A stretch of DNA of 12,530 nucleotides from Candidatus Bathyarchaeota archaeon (GTDB taxonomy: Archaea; Thermoproteota; Bathyarchaeia; Bathyarchaeales; Bathycorpusculaceae): the NCBI GenBank assembly GCA_018396935.1, contig JAGTRA010000011.1, forward strand, positions 3,580-16,109, given 5' to 3'. Shown here in pieces: positions 6,536-12,530 of the stretch. The stretch's first letter is position 1, and each line of letters opens with the position of its first letter. The notes beneath the pieces are model-generated. The model saw only the letters and a program-made list of their open reading frames with translations, was not told where the DNA came from and did no database searches. The position numbers and the translations under genes are program-made.

Positions 6536-7333
6536 ATGGCTAAAGTTGTCGATGTATTTGATCTTGAGGGAAAACCTGTTGAAAAGATAACGCTACCTGA
6601 AATTTTTGATACTCCTCTGCGGCCTGACGTTATAAAGAGGGCAGTTTTATCCATTCAGTCTAAGAGGCTTCAGCCTAAGGGCAGGGACCCAATGGCTGGA
6701 AAGAGAACCACCGCTGAGTCCCTAGGCGTTGGGCTGGGGCTTGCCCGCGTACCTAGGATTAAGGGCCCATCTGCAAGGGCTGCCTTTGCCCCTGGCACCG
6801 TTGGAGGTAGGCTAGCTCACCCTCCAGTGGTGGAGAAGAAGATAGTTAAGGAGATACCTAAGAAGGAGAAGCGTTTAGCCCTCTTCTCAGCTATAGCTGC
6901 TACAGCGTCAAGGGAGGTTGTAGCGTCAAGGGGTCATGTCGTTGATGGTGTTCCGCAAATCCCGCTGGTTGTTGTTGATGATATTGAAAGCCTAAAGAAG
7001 ACGAAGGAGGTTGAGGCTGTTCTAACAAAGCTGGGGGTCTTAGGTGACCTTTACCGTGTTAGGGAAAGCGTAAACATCAGGGCTGGAAGGGGTAAGATGC
7101 GGGGTAGAAGGATAAAGCAGGCTGTTGGGCCATTAATAGTTATATCTGAGGATAGGGGGATAGTTAAAGCTGCAGAGAATATCCCTGGAGTGGATGTTGT
7201 GCCTGTTACAAGCTTAAATGCTGAGCTTCTAGCGCCTGGAACCCACCCTGGGAGATTAACCATATGGACTAAGGGCGCTATTGAAGCCTTAAGTAAGCTT
7301 TACTGTGAGGTGCAGGTTAATGGATCCGTATGA
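6536..7333 (+). CDS. rpl4: Large-subunit ribosomal protein uL4 (L4)
   Basis: uL4 is an early 23S rRNA binder whose long loop lines the peptide exit tunnel. The 265-residue product shows the archaeal pattern: VFDLEGKP near the N-terminus, LPEIFDTPLRPDVIKRAV, then the basic loop with GRDPMAGKRTTAESLG and the RVPRIKG segment. A C-terminal half with RESVNIRAGRGKMRGRR follows. ATG 6536 is preferred over TTG 6530 because it gives MAKVVDVFD and leaves GGAGGG at 6523-6528 at good distance. Its 3' end overlaps the uL23 start by 14 bases, indicating coupled translation. Confidence 0.97.
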   Translation: MAKVVDVFDLEGKPVEKITLPEIFDTPLRPDVIKRAVLSIQSKRLQPKGRDPMAGKRTTAESLGVGLGLARVPRIKGPSARAAFAPGTVGGRLAHPPVVEKKIVKEIPKKEKRLALFSAIAATASREVVASRGHVVDGVPQIPLVVVDDIESLKKTKEVEAVLTKLGVLGDLYRVRESVNIRAGRGKMRGRRIKQAVGPLIVISEDRGIVKAAENIPGVDVVPVTSLNAELLAPGTHPGRLTIWTKGAIEALSKLYCEVQVNGSV

Positions 7334-7580
7334 GGTAATCCTATACCCCTTAATGACTGAGTCAGCGAGCTTAATGGTTGAGAAGGAGAATAAGCTAGTC
7401 TTCATAGTTAATATGAAGGCTACAAAAATTGATGTTAAAAGAGCTGTTGAGGAGCTTTACAGCGTTAAGGTTGAGAAGGTTAATATTGTGATAACTCCTG
7501 ATGGTAGGAAGAAGGCCTTTGTTAAGCTTTCACCAGAGTTTAAGGCTACAGACGTAGCCATTAAGCTTGGAATTATATGA
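7320..7580 (+). CDS. rpl23: Large-subunit ribosomal protein uL23 (L23)
   Basis: uL23 sits at the exit of the peptide tunnel and is a docking site for signal recognition particle and other nascent-chain factors. The 86-residue product is typical for archaea: PYEVILYPLMTESA at the N-terminus, KLVFIVNMKATKIDVKRAVEE in the middle, and VNIVITPDGRKKAFVKLS before the C-terminal strand. ATG 7320 is chosen because it gives the normal N-terminus and has GAGGTG at 7307-7312 upstream; an in-frame ATG at 7305 would overlap that site. It lies inside the last 14 bases of uL4 in another frame. Confidence 0.96.
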   Translation: MDPYEVILYPLMTESASLMVEKENKLVFIVNMKATKIDVKRAVEELYSVKVEKVNIVITPDGRKKAFVKLSPEFKATDVAIKLGII

Positions 7581-7599
7581 TTTAAGATGGTGAGTGTGT

Positions 7600-8352
7600 A
7601 TGGGTAAGAGGATTCGTGTACAGAGAAGGGGAAGGGGCGGCCCAACTTTTAGGGCTGCAACTCATAAGAGGGTTGCCCCAGCCCGCTATCCTCAGCCGCT
7701 TAAGGATGTTTTCGCGGAGACAGTGAAGGGCGTTATAGAGGATATAGTCCATGACCCTGGCAGGGGGGCCCCCCTAGCCCTAGTGAGGTTTGAGAATGGC
7801 ATGGAAGCGTATATCGTAGCCCCTGAAGGCGTGCATGTAGGTCAGCAGATTCAAATGGGCGGGGGTGCTCCAGTTGAGGTTGGCAACATCCTCCCCCTTG
7901 GCAAGATCCCTGAAGGCACCATGGTTTGTAATTTGGAGCTTAAGCCTGGAGATGGTGGAGCCCTCGCAAAGTCTTCAGGAGCCTATGCTACAATAGTTGC
8001 TCATACAGCTCAAGGCACCCTTGTTAAGCTTCCATCTGGCAAATCTAAGTATTTAGATGATAGGTGCCTCGCAACCATAGGCGTCATTGCAGGCTCAGGT
8101 AGAACTGAAAAGCCCTTCCTAAAGGCTGGCGCCAAGTTCCACCTCATGAGGGCGAGGGGGCGGAAGTACCCGAGGACTAGGGGCCGCGCTATGGTTGCTG
8201 CAGTCCACCCATATGGTAGTAGCAAGCGTAGTGCTAGAAAGGTTACAACTGTTTCCCGTAATGCTCCACCAGGGAAGAAGGTGGGCTTAATAGCTGCTAG
8301 AAGCACGGGTAGAAAGAAGAAAAAGGAGAAGGAGACAGGGACGCAGGAATGA
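7600..8352 (+). CDS. rpl2: Large-subunit ribosomal protein uL2 (L2)
   Basis: uL2 supports the peptidyl-transferase centre and subunit joining. The 250-residue product has the archaeal N-terminus MGKRIRVQRRGRGGPTF, the family block PLALVRFENGMEAYIVAPEGV, the glycine-rich NILPLGKIPEGTMVCNLE segment, and the RARGRKYPRTRGRAMVAAVHPYG region close to the catalytic site, including the histidine conserved in the family. A lysine-rich tail ends the protein. ATG 7600 follows GGTGAG and gives the expected start; GTG 7594 is less likely. Nineteen bases separate it from uL23. The promoter-like box for uS19 begins immediately after its stop. Confidence 0.97.
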   Translation: MGKRIRVQRRGRGGPTFRAATHKRVAPARYPQPLKDVFAETVKGVIEDIVHDPGRGAPLALVRFENGMEAYIVAPEGVHVGQQIQMGGGAPVEVGNILPLGKIPEGTMVCNLELKPGDGGALAKSSGAYATIVAHTAQGTLVKLPSGKSKYLDDRCLATIGVIAGSGRTEKPFLKAGAKFHLMRARGRKYPRTRGRAMVAAVHPYGSSKRSARKVTTVSRNAPPGKKVGLIAARSTGRKKKKEKETGTQE

Positions 8353-8353
8353 G

Positions 8354-8365
8354 AACATTTATAAC
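8354..8365 (+). promoter_or_regulatory. Possible internal promoter before uS19
   Basis: AACATTTATAAC here is identical to the 12-base element in front of uL3 and starts two bases after the uL2 stop. Its centre is about 35 bases before the uS19 ATG at 8395, predicting a transcript start near 8386 and a very short leader. It would let uS19 be transcribed apart from the upstream ribosomal genes. Evidence is sequence and position only. Confidence 0.5.
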
Positions 8366-8394
8366 CCAATTTGTTGTTTGAGGTGTTGAGGAAA

Positions 8395-8799
8395 ATGCCG
8401 AGGGAATTTACATATCGCGGGTACAGCCTTGAACAGCTTCAGAAGATGTCTATGGATGAGTTTATTAATCTACTCCCTTCTAGGCAGAGGAGGAGCCTAC
8501 TTAGGGGGTTATCCCCAGCGCAGCGTACTCTTCTAGAGAAAATTAGGCAGGCTAAGGAGGCTATGAGGAAGGGGCAGAACGTGGTTATTAAGACCCATGT
8601 GCGGGACATGATCATCCTGCCGGAAATGGTTGGCTTAAAGATATTAGTGCATAATGGCAAGGAATTTGTTCCCGTGGAAATTCGGCCAGAAATGATTGGA
8701 CACTACCTTGGAGAATTTGCAATAACAAATAAGCCTGTTAAGCATGGAAGCCCAGGGATCGGCGCTACTAGATCATCAATGTATGTGCCGCTTAAGTAA
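8395..8799 (+). CDS. rps19: Small-subunit ribosomal protein uS19 (S19)
   Basis: uS19 sits in the head of the small subunit near the A-site and the inter-subunit bridge. The 134-residue product is of archaeal/eukaryotic type: [18 protein letters not shown] at the start, [18 protein letters not shown] (about 27-44), then the core [29 protein letters not shown] and [10 protein letters not shown], ending in [15 protein letters not shown] 8395 is preferred, with GAGGA at 8388-8392 close upstream. TTG or GTG codons further upstream would add up to eight residues and overlap the predicted leader. It is the last ribosomal gene of this cluster. A convergent gene starts its 3' end only 14 bases beyond the stop. 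Confidence 0.96.
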   Translation: MPREFTYRGYSLEQLQKMSMDEFINLLPSRQRRSLLRGLSPAQRTLLEKIRQAKEAMRKGQNVVIKTHVRDMIILPEMVGLKILVHNGKEFVPVEIRPEMIGHYLGEFAITNKPVKHGSPGIGATRSSMYVPLK

Positions 8800-8813
8800 A
8801 TCCCTCAATCCCT

Positions 8814-9242
8814 TTATGTTGTGTAGCGGTGTTCAGGCCGCGGCTTCCCACCTTGTTCCTCTGGAGGCATTATTTGAGGCAGGGGTATAGGCGGCGGCAC
8901 ACTTAAAGTTCTTGATAATATGATGCTTTCAACAAATGCTATACCCGATATAGACTGCACAATTATAGGCGGCGGAGGCTTCTTATCCCTATAAGCTGAG
9001 TAGATTTCAGACAGCTCCTTATCGTCGCCTGTCACGTAGGCTTTCCCCTTTAAGCTTAGCTGCGCCACAGCGGGGATGTAGTTAACCGTTAATATGAAGG
9101 GGACTTCAAGGGTTTGATCTCCCCTCTTTTCAATAGCTAAAATGTTAAGGTTAGTGTTTATCTGAAGCGGGGGGAGGGGTTGAGTAGCCTCCCAGAAGCG
9201 TTCCCCTGAAATACTTGTTATTTGAACATTTACCCTTATCAT
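8814..9242 (-). CDS. Unrecognised conserved-looking protein downstream of eS31
   Basis: I cannot assign this 142-residue protein. The first half looks like alternating beta strands (MIRVNVQITSISGERF, LEVPFILTVNYI, AQLSLKGKAYV). A short charged helix around DKELSEIYSAY (about 75-85) comes next, then KKPPPPIIVQS, a hydrophobic stretch with ILSRTL, and a proline-rich tail with VPPPIPLPQIMPPEE. There is no signal peptide, clear membrane segment or metal motif. The strand-helix arrangement vaguely recalls the SecB-like fold, but that is a guess. It is the last gene of the aIF2-gamma/Rpo7/eS24 operon, 35 bases after eS31, so a role tied to translation or nascent proteins is possible by context only. 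ATG 9242 has no clear ribosome-binding site. A TATA-like box over the eS31 stop could give it its own short-leader transcript. Confidence 0.75.
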   Translation of the reverse strand: MIRVNVQITSISGERFWEATQPLPPLQINTNLNILAIEKRGDQTLEVPFILTVNYIPAVAQLSLKGKAYVTGDDKELSEIYSAYRDKKPPPPIIVQSISGIAFVESIILSRTLSVPPPIPLPQIMPPEEQGGKPRPEHRYTT

Positions 9243-9274
9243 TTTTAAGCCATAATAGGTTAATGGCTTCGCCT

Positions 9275-9282
9275 TATTTAAA
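9275..9282 (-). promoter_or_regulatory. Possible TATA box for the 9242-8814 gene
   Basis: On the minus strand these bases read TTTAAATA, which matches the archaeal box A consensus, followed by AGG. The box is centred about 36 bases before ATG 9242, predicting a leader of roughly ten bases, which fits the missing ribosome-binding site. It overlaps the stop codon of eS31. It may add to read-through from the operon. Confidence 0.4.
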
Positions 9283-9463
9283 CCCGTTTATATCTCGTGA
9301 AGCCACAGTGGCCACATGTATATCTATCGCCGTGGTCCGCCATAAAGTATCCTGGACCGCAGCGCTCACATGTGGGGCGAAGCCTAATCAGTTTTCCTCC
9401 CTCTATCTTGTATATGGCGTGTATTCCCCCCTCTTTCTTTTTGGATTTCTCCTTCTCAGGCAT
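9278..9463 (-). CDS. rps27ae: Small-subunit ribosomal protein eS31 (S27ae)
   Basis: eS31 is a zinc-ribbon protein of the small-subunit head near the decoding site. In eukaryotes it is made as a ubiquitin fusion; here, as usual in archaea, no ubiquitin part is present. The 61-residue product has a lysine-rich N-terminus and two cysteine pairs, CERC and CGHC, forming the zinc site (family lengths are about 50-65). The stop of eS24 and the start of this gene overlap as TAATG at 9463, so translation is probably coupled, and AGGAGG inside the end of eS24 serves as ribosome-binding site. Confidence 0.95.
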   Translation of the reverse strand: MPEKEKSKKKEGGIHAIYKIEGGKLIRLRPTCERCGPGYFMADHGDRYTCGHCGFTRYKRV

Positions 9464-9768
9464 TAGCTAGCCTCCTTCTTCTCCTCCTCAGGTAAATTCC
9501 TCTTTATTATGTGGTCGGGCTCTACTAGCTTAGCGTGCTCAAAATCCTCGTATACGTTTGCCCACCCAATAGATACCCGCGTGCCTGTTTTTGTCTCAAT
9601 TTTCCTTATGAAGATAAGCTTTGGATCCCTATTTAGGATCCTAGCGAGGGCTTCTTTAACCTCAATCCTTCTTGGGGTGCTGCCTACTTCACGGTGATCA
9701 ATTTGAAAGACTACTTCCTTCCTTTTCAGTAATGGGTTATATGTCTCAGTTATTATGTTGACGTCCAT
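9463..9768 (-). CDS. rps24e: Small-subunit ribosomal protein eS24 (S24e)
   Basis: eS24 is an archaeal/eukaryotic small-subunit protein. The 101-residue product from ATG 9768 begins [19 protein letters not shown], the usual family N-terminus. [16 protein letters not shown], the [11 protein letters not shown] segment and IGWANVYED follow, matching the family throughout. An in-frame ATG at 9807 overlaps the stop of the preceding gene and would add 13 residues. I prefer 9768 by homology, although neither start has a strong ribosome-binding site. The gene is tightly packed between dephospho-CoA kinase and eS31, a neighbourhood common in archaea. Confidence 0.94.
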   Translation of the reverse strand: MDVNIITETYNPLLKRKEVVFQIDHREVGSTPRRIEVKEALARILNRDPKLIFIRKIETKTGTRVSIGWANVYEDFEHAKLVEPDHIIKRNLPEEEKKEAS

Positions 9769-9806
9769 AGTGAAGCCCGCGCTTTTGTTGATGTTTCCAT
9801 CCCTCA

Positions 9807-10343
9807 TTATTTAGTTTTTCGCAGCTTTATAATGGCTTTTACTATGTCTGCAGCTTCAGCCTTAACATCCTCTGTAACCCTAACTAATACAGCGCCCTCG
9901 CCGGGCTGGCCGTAGACTACGATGGATCCTAGGGGTGCATAGAGGGCTGCAACTGGAGTTAGCAGATCTTCCTCTCCATCTACAATAACTTTGATTCTGC
10001 AGCCTTTTTTCACAGAATTTTGTATAGCTTCAATGGCTTCTTCAGTTATGGTGCTTGGGGGATTCTTTACGTGTACTTCTTCATCCGCTGGGAGGCTGTA
10101 GCTTCCAGAGGTTGGAGCTCGCATAATCCTGTTGTCAATAATCATTAAGTTTGGGAGAATCCCATTCTCTACTAGGTTTTTGGATACAGCATCGCCAACC
10201 GTTACTAGGTATGATGTTTCCTCTTCCTCAAGAATTCGCCTAATTTTTTGGGCAGTTTCCCCCTGGGGCCCCCGTATTAATAGCCCCCAAGGCTTCTTAA
10301 GGCGCTCTTCAAGCTCCGGCGGAAATTTATGTTCATTCGCCAT
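9807..10343 (-). CDS. GTP-dependent dephospho-CoA kinase (DUF359 family)
   Basis: This archaeal enzyme carries out the last step of coenzyme A synthesis, phosphorylating dephospho-CoA with GTP rather than ATP; it is unrelated to bacterial CoaE. The 178-residue product has the family blocks in order: TVGD (48-51), PNLMIIDNRIMR (64-75), NPPSTIT (94-100), DGEEDLL (122-128), APLGS (136-140) and YGQPGEG (144-150), followed by a C-terminal helix. Most relatives I recall have DGK or DGR where this reads DNR. ATG 10343 lies one base after the spt4 stop. Its own stop overlaps the alternative start of eS24. The spt4-kinase-eS24-eS31 order recurs in archaea and supports the call. Confidence 0.93.
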   Translation of the reverse strand: MANEHKFPPELEERLKKPWGLLIRGPQGETAQKIRRILEEEETSYLVTVGDAVSKNLVENGILPNLMIIDNRIMRAPTSGSYSLPADEEVHVKNPPSTITEEAIEAIQNSVKKGCRIKVIVDGEEDLLTPVAALYAPLGSIVVYGQPGEGAVLVRVTEDVKAEAADIVKAIIKLRKTK

Positions 10344-10344
10344 T

Positions 10345-10530
10345 CTATCGAACCCTTAAAGCGTAGCGGCCTTTTTCCTTTACCTTCATGGCTTTAGCAA
10401 TTTCTGAATTTTCTGGATCAAATATTATTACGAGGCCGCTGAAGTCGCTGCTTAAGCTTGTTGATTTACATTTTGGACATACATTGCCCGTAGTTACTAT
10501 GTGGCAGGTGGGGCATGCTTTTTCACTCAC
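10345..10530 (-). CDS. spt4: Transcription elongation factor Spt4 (RNA polymerase subunit E'')
   Basis: Spt4 pairs with Spt5 on the RNA polymerase clamp and promotes processive elongation. The 61-residue product has the zinc ribbon ACPTC and VCPKC, followed by SDFSGLVIIFDPENSEIA, the Spt5-binding part typical of the family, and ends in KGRYALRVR. Length matches archaeal Spt4. The start is GTG 10530, lying inside the last eight bases of rpo7 in another frame, so translation is likely coupled. The dephospho-CoA kinase start follows one base after the stop. Confidence 0.95.
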   Translation of the reverse strand: MSEKACPTCHIVTTGNVCPKCKSTSLSSDFSGLVIIFDPENSEIAKAMKVKEKGRYALRVR

Positions 10531-11104
10531 TCTTCTTCACCGCCTCTTTTTGTTTCTTTATCTTGTTTAATTCTTCCTCAATCCACTCCAGCTTTCCAAG
10601 GAAGGGCTGCCTAGCTGTAACTCCTATTTTAGCTGAGCCACTGGTTTTCCCAAGGGATACAGCTGTTATCCTAACCCGCACTTTATCCCCCGTTGCAAGT
10701 TTTCTGCCAGATTCTTTCCCGCTTAACACGCCTTGCTTTCCATCATATGTTATGAAGTCATCCATTAATTGCGATATGTGGAGTAATGCATCTATCGGCC
10801 CAATCCTCACGAAGGCGCCGAAGTCAGCAACTTCGACAACCTCCCCCTCCACAATTTCCTGTATCATGGGGTAGAATGTTAAGAGGGAAAACTTAACCCT
10901 ATGATACGTTGCCCCATCCCCTGGGATAATCTTCCCTATGGGGTTAACCTTCGCATCTAAAACGGCTATAACGTAGCCGAATTTCTCATCAACTATGCCC
11001 TCATATTTTGATTTAACCTGTTGATAGCCCACCTTGTCTAGTGGCTTCCCAAAGGCTTCTGGAGGAATGCGTATCGTGTCTTCCATCTCAATAACTTTAA
11101 ACAA
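10523..11104 (-). CDS. rpo7: DNA-directed RNA polymerase subunit Rpo7 (RpoE')
   Basis: Rpo7 with Rpo4 forms the stalk of archaeal RNA polymerase, helping promoter opening and binding emerging RNA. The 193-residue product has the N-terminal tip domain (FKVIEMEDTIRIPPEAFG, then EKFGYVIAVLDAK and PGDGATYHRVKFSLLTFYP) and an S1 domain beginning about residue 87 with GEVVEVADFGAFVRIGPIDALLHISQL. A lysine-rich tail ends the protein. TTG 11104 is preferred: it gives MFKVIEMEDT, matching the usual start, and GGAGGAT lies at a suitable distance upstream. TTG 11122 would add six residues and overlap that site. The start overlaps the end of the PIN gene by eight bases. Confidence 0.94.
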   Translation of the reverse strand: MFKVIEMEDTIRIPPEAFGKPLDKVGYQQVKSKYEGIVDEKFGYVIAVLDAKVNPIGKIIPGDGATYHRVKFSLLTFYPMIQEIVEGEVVEVADFGAFVRIGPIDALLHISQLMDDFITYDGKQGVLSGKESGRKLATGDKVRVRITAVSLGKTSGSAKIGVTARQPFLGKLEWIEEELNKIKKQKEAVKKSE

Positions 11105-11516
11105 TTTCGTATCCTCCGTCAATCTCGAGTCGTGATTTTTGTCTCACGTAAATAACGGGCACATTTATATCTCTTAGCCTTTTTCTAAGGGCTTTATCAT
11201 TGGTGAAAACGGGGGATCTCCATCTGCTGGCAACTTCTAGTATAACGTCATCTGGGTCACCGTCTACATCCACCTCAACGAGCTTACATTTTTCAGCAAT
11301 CTTTAAGGCGTATGCAGCCTCCCTCCTCATTTTCGGGCCCCCCTTCTCCATAAGGGCTTCAAGCTCCCTCTTAACCTGTGGAAGTAGGATTGGTTCAAAG
11401 TTTCTCTTAAGGAGGGTTTTAAGCTCCTCAAATATGTCTATCTTAAACTGTAGAGGTGTGAAGAAAGCGTTAGAATCAAATATAACCCTCAATTTTTCCT
11501 TTGCATTCTTCATCAT
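11097..11516 (-). CDS. PIN-domain protein, likely ribonuclease of the Fcf1/VapC9-like archaeal group
   Basis: The 139-residue protein is a single PIN domain with the expected acidic residues: D14 in IFDSN, E51 in VKREL, D89/D90 in GDPDDVI and D107 in TNDKALR. Together they would bind divalent metal for endonucleolytic RNA cleavage. No antitoxin gene adjoins it. It lies between aIF2-gamma and rpo7, a position where archaea often keep a PIN protein resembling eukaryotic Fcf1/Utp24. This favours an rRNA-processing or other housekeeping role over a toxin, but it is inferred from context. ATG 11516 (or ATG 11513) follows the aIF2-gamma stop by two bases. The longer open frame upstream overlaps aIF2-gamma and is not used. 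The 3' end overlaps the rpo7 start by eight bases. Confidence 0.88.
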   Translation of the reverse strand: MMKNAKEKLRVIFDSNAFFTPLQFKIDIFEELKTLLKRNFEPILLPQVKRELEALMEKGGPKMRREAAYALKIAEKCKLVEVDVDGDPDDVILEVASRWRSPVFTNDKALRKRLRDINVPVIYVRQKSRLEIDGGYEIV

Positions 11517-11518
11517 TT

Positions 11519-12529
11519 CTACTTTATTATCCCATACCCTATGAGTCTCCATTTTCCCTCTATTTTCCTGCTTATTGCAACTCTTGACCCTTTTAGGGCG
11601 CATACTGGCCTTGTTAGCTTTAGCGTTGCTACGTTGTCTCTTGTTGATGTAACCCTGCCGATGGTTACTGATGCTCCGACATGTAATAGCAGGTTTTCAT
11701 CTCGGCTTATTTTTGTAACTTCAATAAGTTCTTTTGTTCCTACAGCTCTTTCGAAGATGTACGTGTCTAGGGTTAGCTCTTCTAGCGTTGGAGGTAGCTT
11801 TCCAGCTTTTCCAACAACATTCCCAACAAGGCCGTCAGCTTTTGTTATAGACGGGTCTAGTAATGTGCCTACTCCAACTAATCCGCCGCACCTAGCCTCT
11901 TTTACATTTCTTCCCCCAGCCATTAGGCTTACAATTTCTGTGAAGAGGGGTTCATAGACGCTTTTCCCCTCTTTTTGCAGGCTTATGCCGGGGCGGATTT
12001 CAATTTCATCCCCCACCGTAAACTTTCCCTGCAGTATCGTCCCGCCTATAACTCCCCCCTCAAGTTCTTGGACGGGTGTTCCAGGCTTATTTATGTCGAA
12101 GGATCTCACCACGTACATTAAGGGCTGCTTGGTTTCATCCCTTTTAGGCGTGGGGATGTATTCCTCCATTGCTTGGATTAAAACGTCAATGTTTACCTTA
12201 TGCTGGGCGGAGATAGGTATCACTGGAGCGTTTTCAGCCACTGTGCCTTTAACAAATCTCTTTATTTCCTCATAGCTTTTAAGAGCCCTTTCCTTATCAA
12301 CTAGGTCTATCTTATTTTGAACGATTACTATGTTTTTTATGCCTATGATTTCCGCTGCAGCTAAGTGCTCCCTTGTTTGAGGTTGGGGGCATGGTTCATC
12401 AGCAGCTATTACGAGGAGGGCTCCATCCATGATGGCTGCGCCTGAATGCATGGTCGCCATTAATGCTTCATGGCCTGGAGCATCTACGAAGCTTACCGCC
12501 CTTAGGAAGGTGGTTTCTGAGCCGCAGTT
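11519..12529 (-). CDS. eif2g: Translation initiation factor aIF2, gamma subunit (5' end cut off)
   Basis: aIF2-gamma is the GTPase core of aIF2, which delivers initiator methionyl-tRNA to the small subunit. The frame is open to the window edge, so about 75 N-terminal residues, including the P-loop, are missing. The visible 336 residues start at NCGSETTFLR, whose cysteine is probably the last ligand of the zinc knuckle. The G3 motif DAPGHE (visible 16-21), the ADEPCPQPQTREHL stretch typical of this family, G4 NKID (72-75) and G5-region SAQHK (107-111) follow. Domains II and III come next with FDINKPGTP and GGVIGGTILQG. It ends normally at TAG 11519, two bases before the PIN gene. It is the most upstream gene of the minus-strand cluster visible here. 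Confidence 0.97.
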   Translation of the reverse strand, partial: NCGSETTFLRAVSFVDAPGHEALMATMHSGAAIMDGALLVIAADEPCPQPQTREHLAAAEIIGIKNIVIVQNKIDLVDKERALKSYEEIKRFVKGTVAENAPVIPISAQHKVNIDVLIQAMEEYIPTPKRDETKQPLMYVVRSFDINKPGTPVQELEGGVIGGTILQGKFTVGDEIEIRPGISLQKEGKSVYEPLFTEIVSLMAGGRNVKEARCGGLVGVGTLLDPSITKADGLVGNVVGKAGKLPPTLEELTLDTYIFERAVGTKELIEVTKISRDENLLLHVGASVTIGRVTSTRDNVATLKLTRPVCALKGSRVAISRKIEGKWRLIGYGIIK

Positions 12530-12530
12530 G

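Noticed and set aside
8010..8369. Long open frame on the minus strand inside uL2
   Set aside because: It is antisense to conserved uL2 codons, is low complexity (phenylalanine run from the lysine-rich tail) and has no family resemblance.
11159..11171. ACATTTATA-like box on the plus strand resembling the ribosomal promoter
   Set aside because: It lies within the PIN coding region on the opposite strand with no plus-strand gene downstream; chance match.
11517..11603. Upstream extension of the PIN gene to an ATG at 11603
   Set aside because: The added residues are the out-of-frame reading of conserved aIF2-gamma C-terminal codons; ATG 11516 right after that stop is the natural start.
11541..12275. 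Plus-strand open frames inside aIF2-gamma
   Set aside because: Serine/threonine/proline-rich antisense shadows of a strongly conserved gene, with no recognisable domain.
1..12530. CRISPR array, mobile element, tRNA or rRNA gene
   Set aside because: No regularly spaced repeats, transposase or integrase genes, terminal inverted repeats, or cloverleaf/rRNA sequences were seen; intergenic spaces are all under 200 bases.

Overview
This is a stretch of archaeal chromosome. Diphthamide synthase Dph2, exosome subunit Csl4, RNA polymerase subunits Rpo11 and Rpo7, Spt4, aIF2-gamma, GTP-dependent dephospho-CoA kinase and ribosomal proteins eS24 and eS31 are archaeal-type genes, several of them in familiar archaeal order. 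Gene starts show GGAGG-like Shine-Dalgarno sites or short leaders behind TATA boxes. TAG, TAA and TGA are all used as ordinary stops. Protein sequences look closest to the TACK/Bathyarchaeia side of Archaea; this is an impression from remembered relatives, not a search result.

Layout. (1) 2-1628, + strand: the 3' part of dph2, then csl4 and rpo11. Csl4 is split by a +1 frameshift near 863-877, and the dph2-csl4 spacer holds a strong stem-loop. (2) 1618-5378: a more variable block of a shortened RNase III-like protein (-), an aminoglycoside-phosphotransferase-fold kinase (+), a GIY-YIG/DUF123 nuclease (+), a metallophosphoesterase (-), a small DUF6899-type protein (+) and an adenylylsulfate-kinase-like protein (+). 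(3) 5463-8799, + strand: the first five genes of the archaeal S10-type ribosomal operon (uL3, uL4, uL23, uL2, uS19), with a TATA promoter in front of uL3 and the same 12-base element again before uS19. The usual uL22-uS3 continuation is absent. (4) 12529-8814, - strand: aIF2-gamma (5' end cut off), PIN-domain protein, Rpo7, Spt4, dephospho-CoA kinase, eS24, eS31 and an unrecognised conserved-looking protein, mostly overlapping or abutting.

Functionally, blocks 1, 3 and 4 are the information-processing core: translation initiation, ribosome, RNA polymerase, transcription elongation, RNA decay and EF2 modification. Tight stop/start overlaps such as TAATG, ATG directly after a stop, and 8-14 base overlaps suggest coupled translation. 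Block 2 sits between two housekeeping blocks; its genes are assigned by family and their substrates are unknown.

I found no rRNA, tRNA, CRISPR array, insertion sequence or phage gene, and no gene-free stretch above 300 bases. I saw no clear new multi-gene system. The points most worth checking are the csl4 frameshift, the shortened RNase III-like protein, the kinase/phosphatase block, the repeated promoter before uS19 and the unknown protein at the end of the aIF2-gamma operon.
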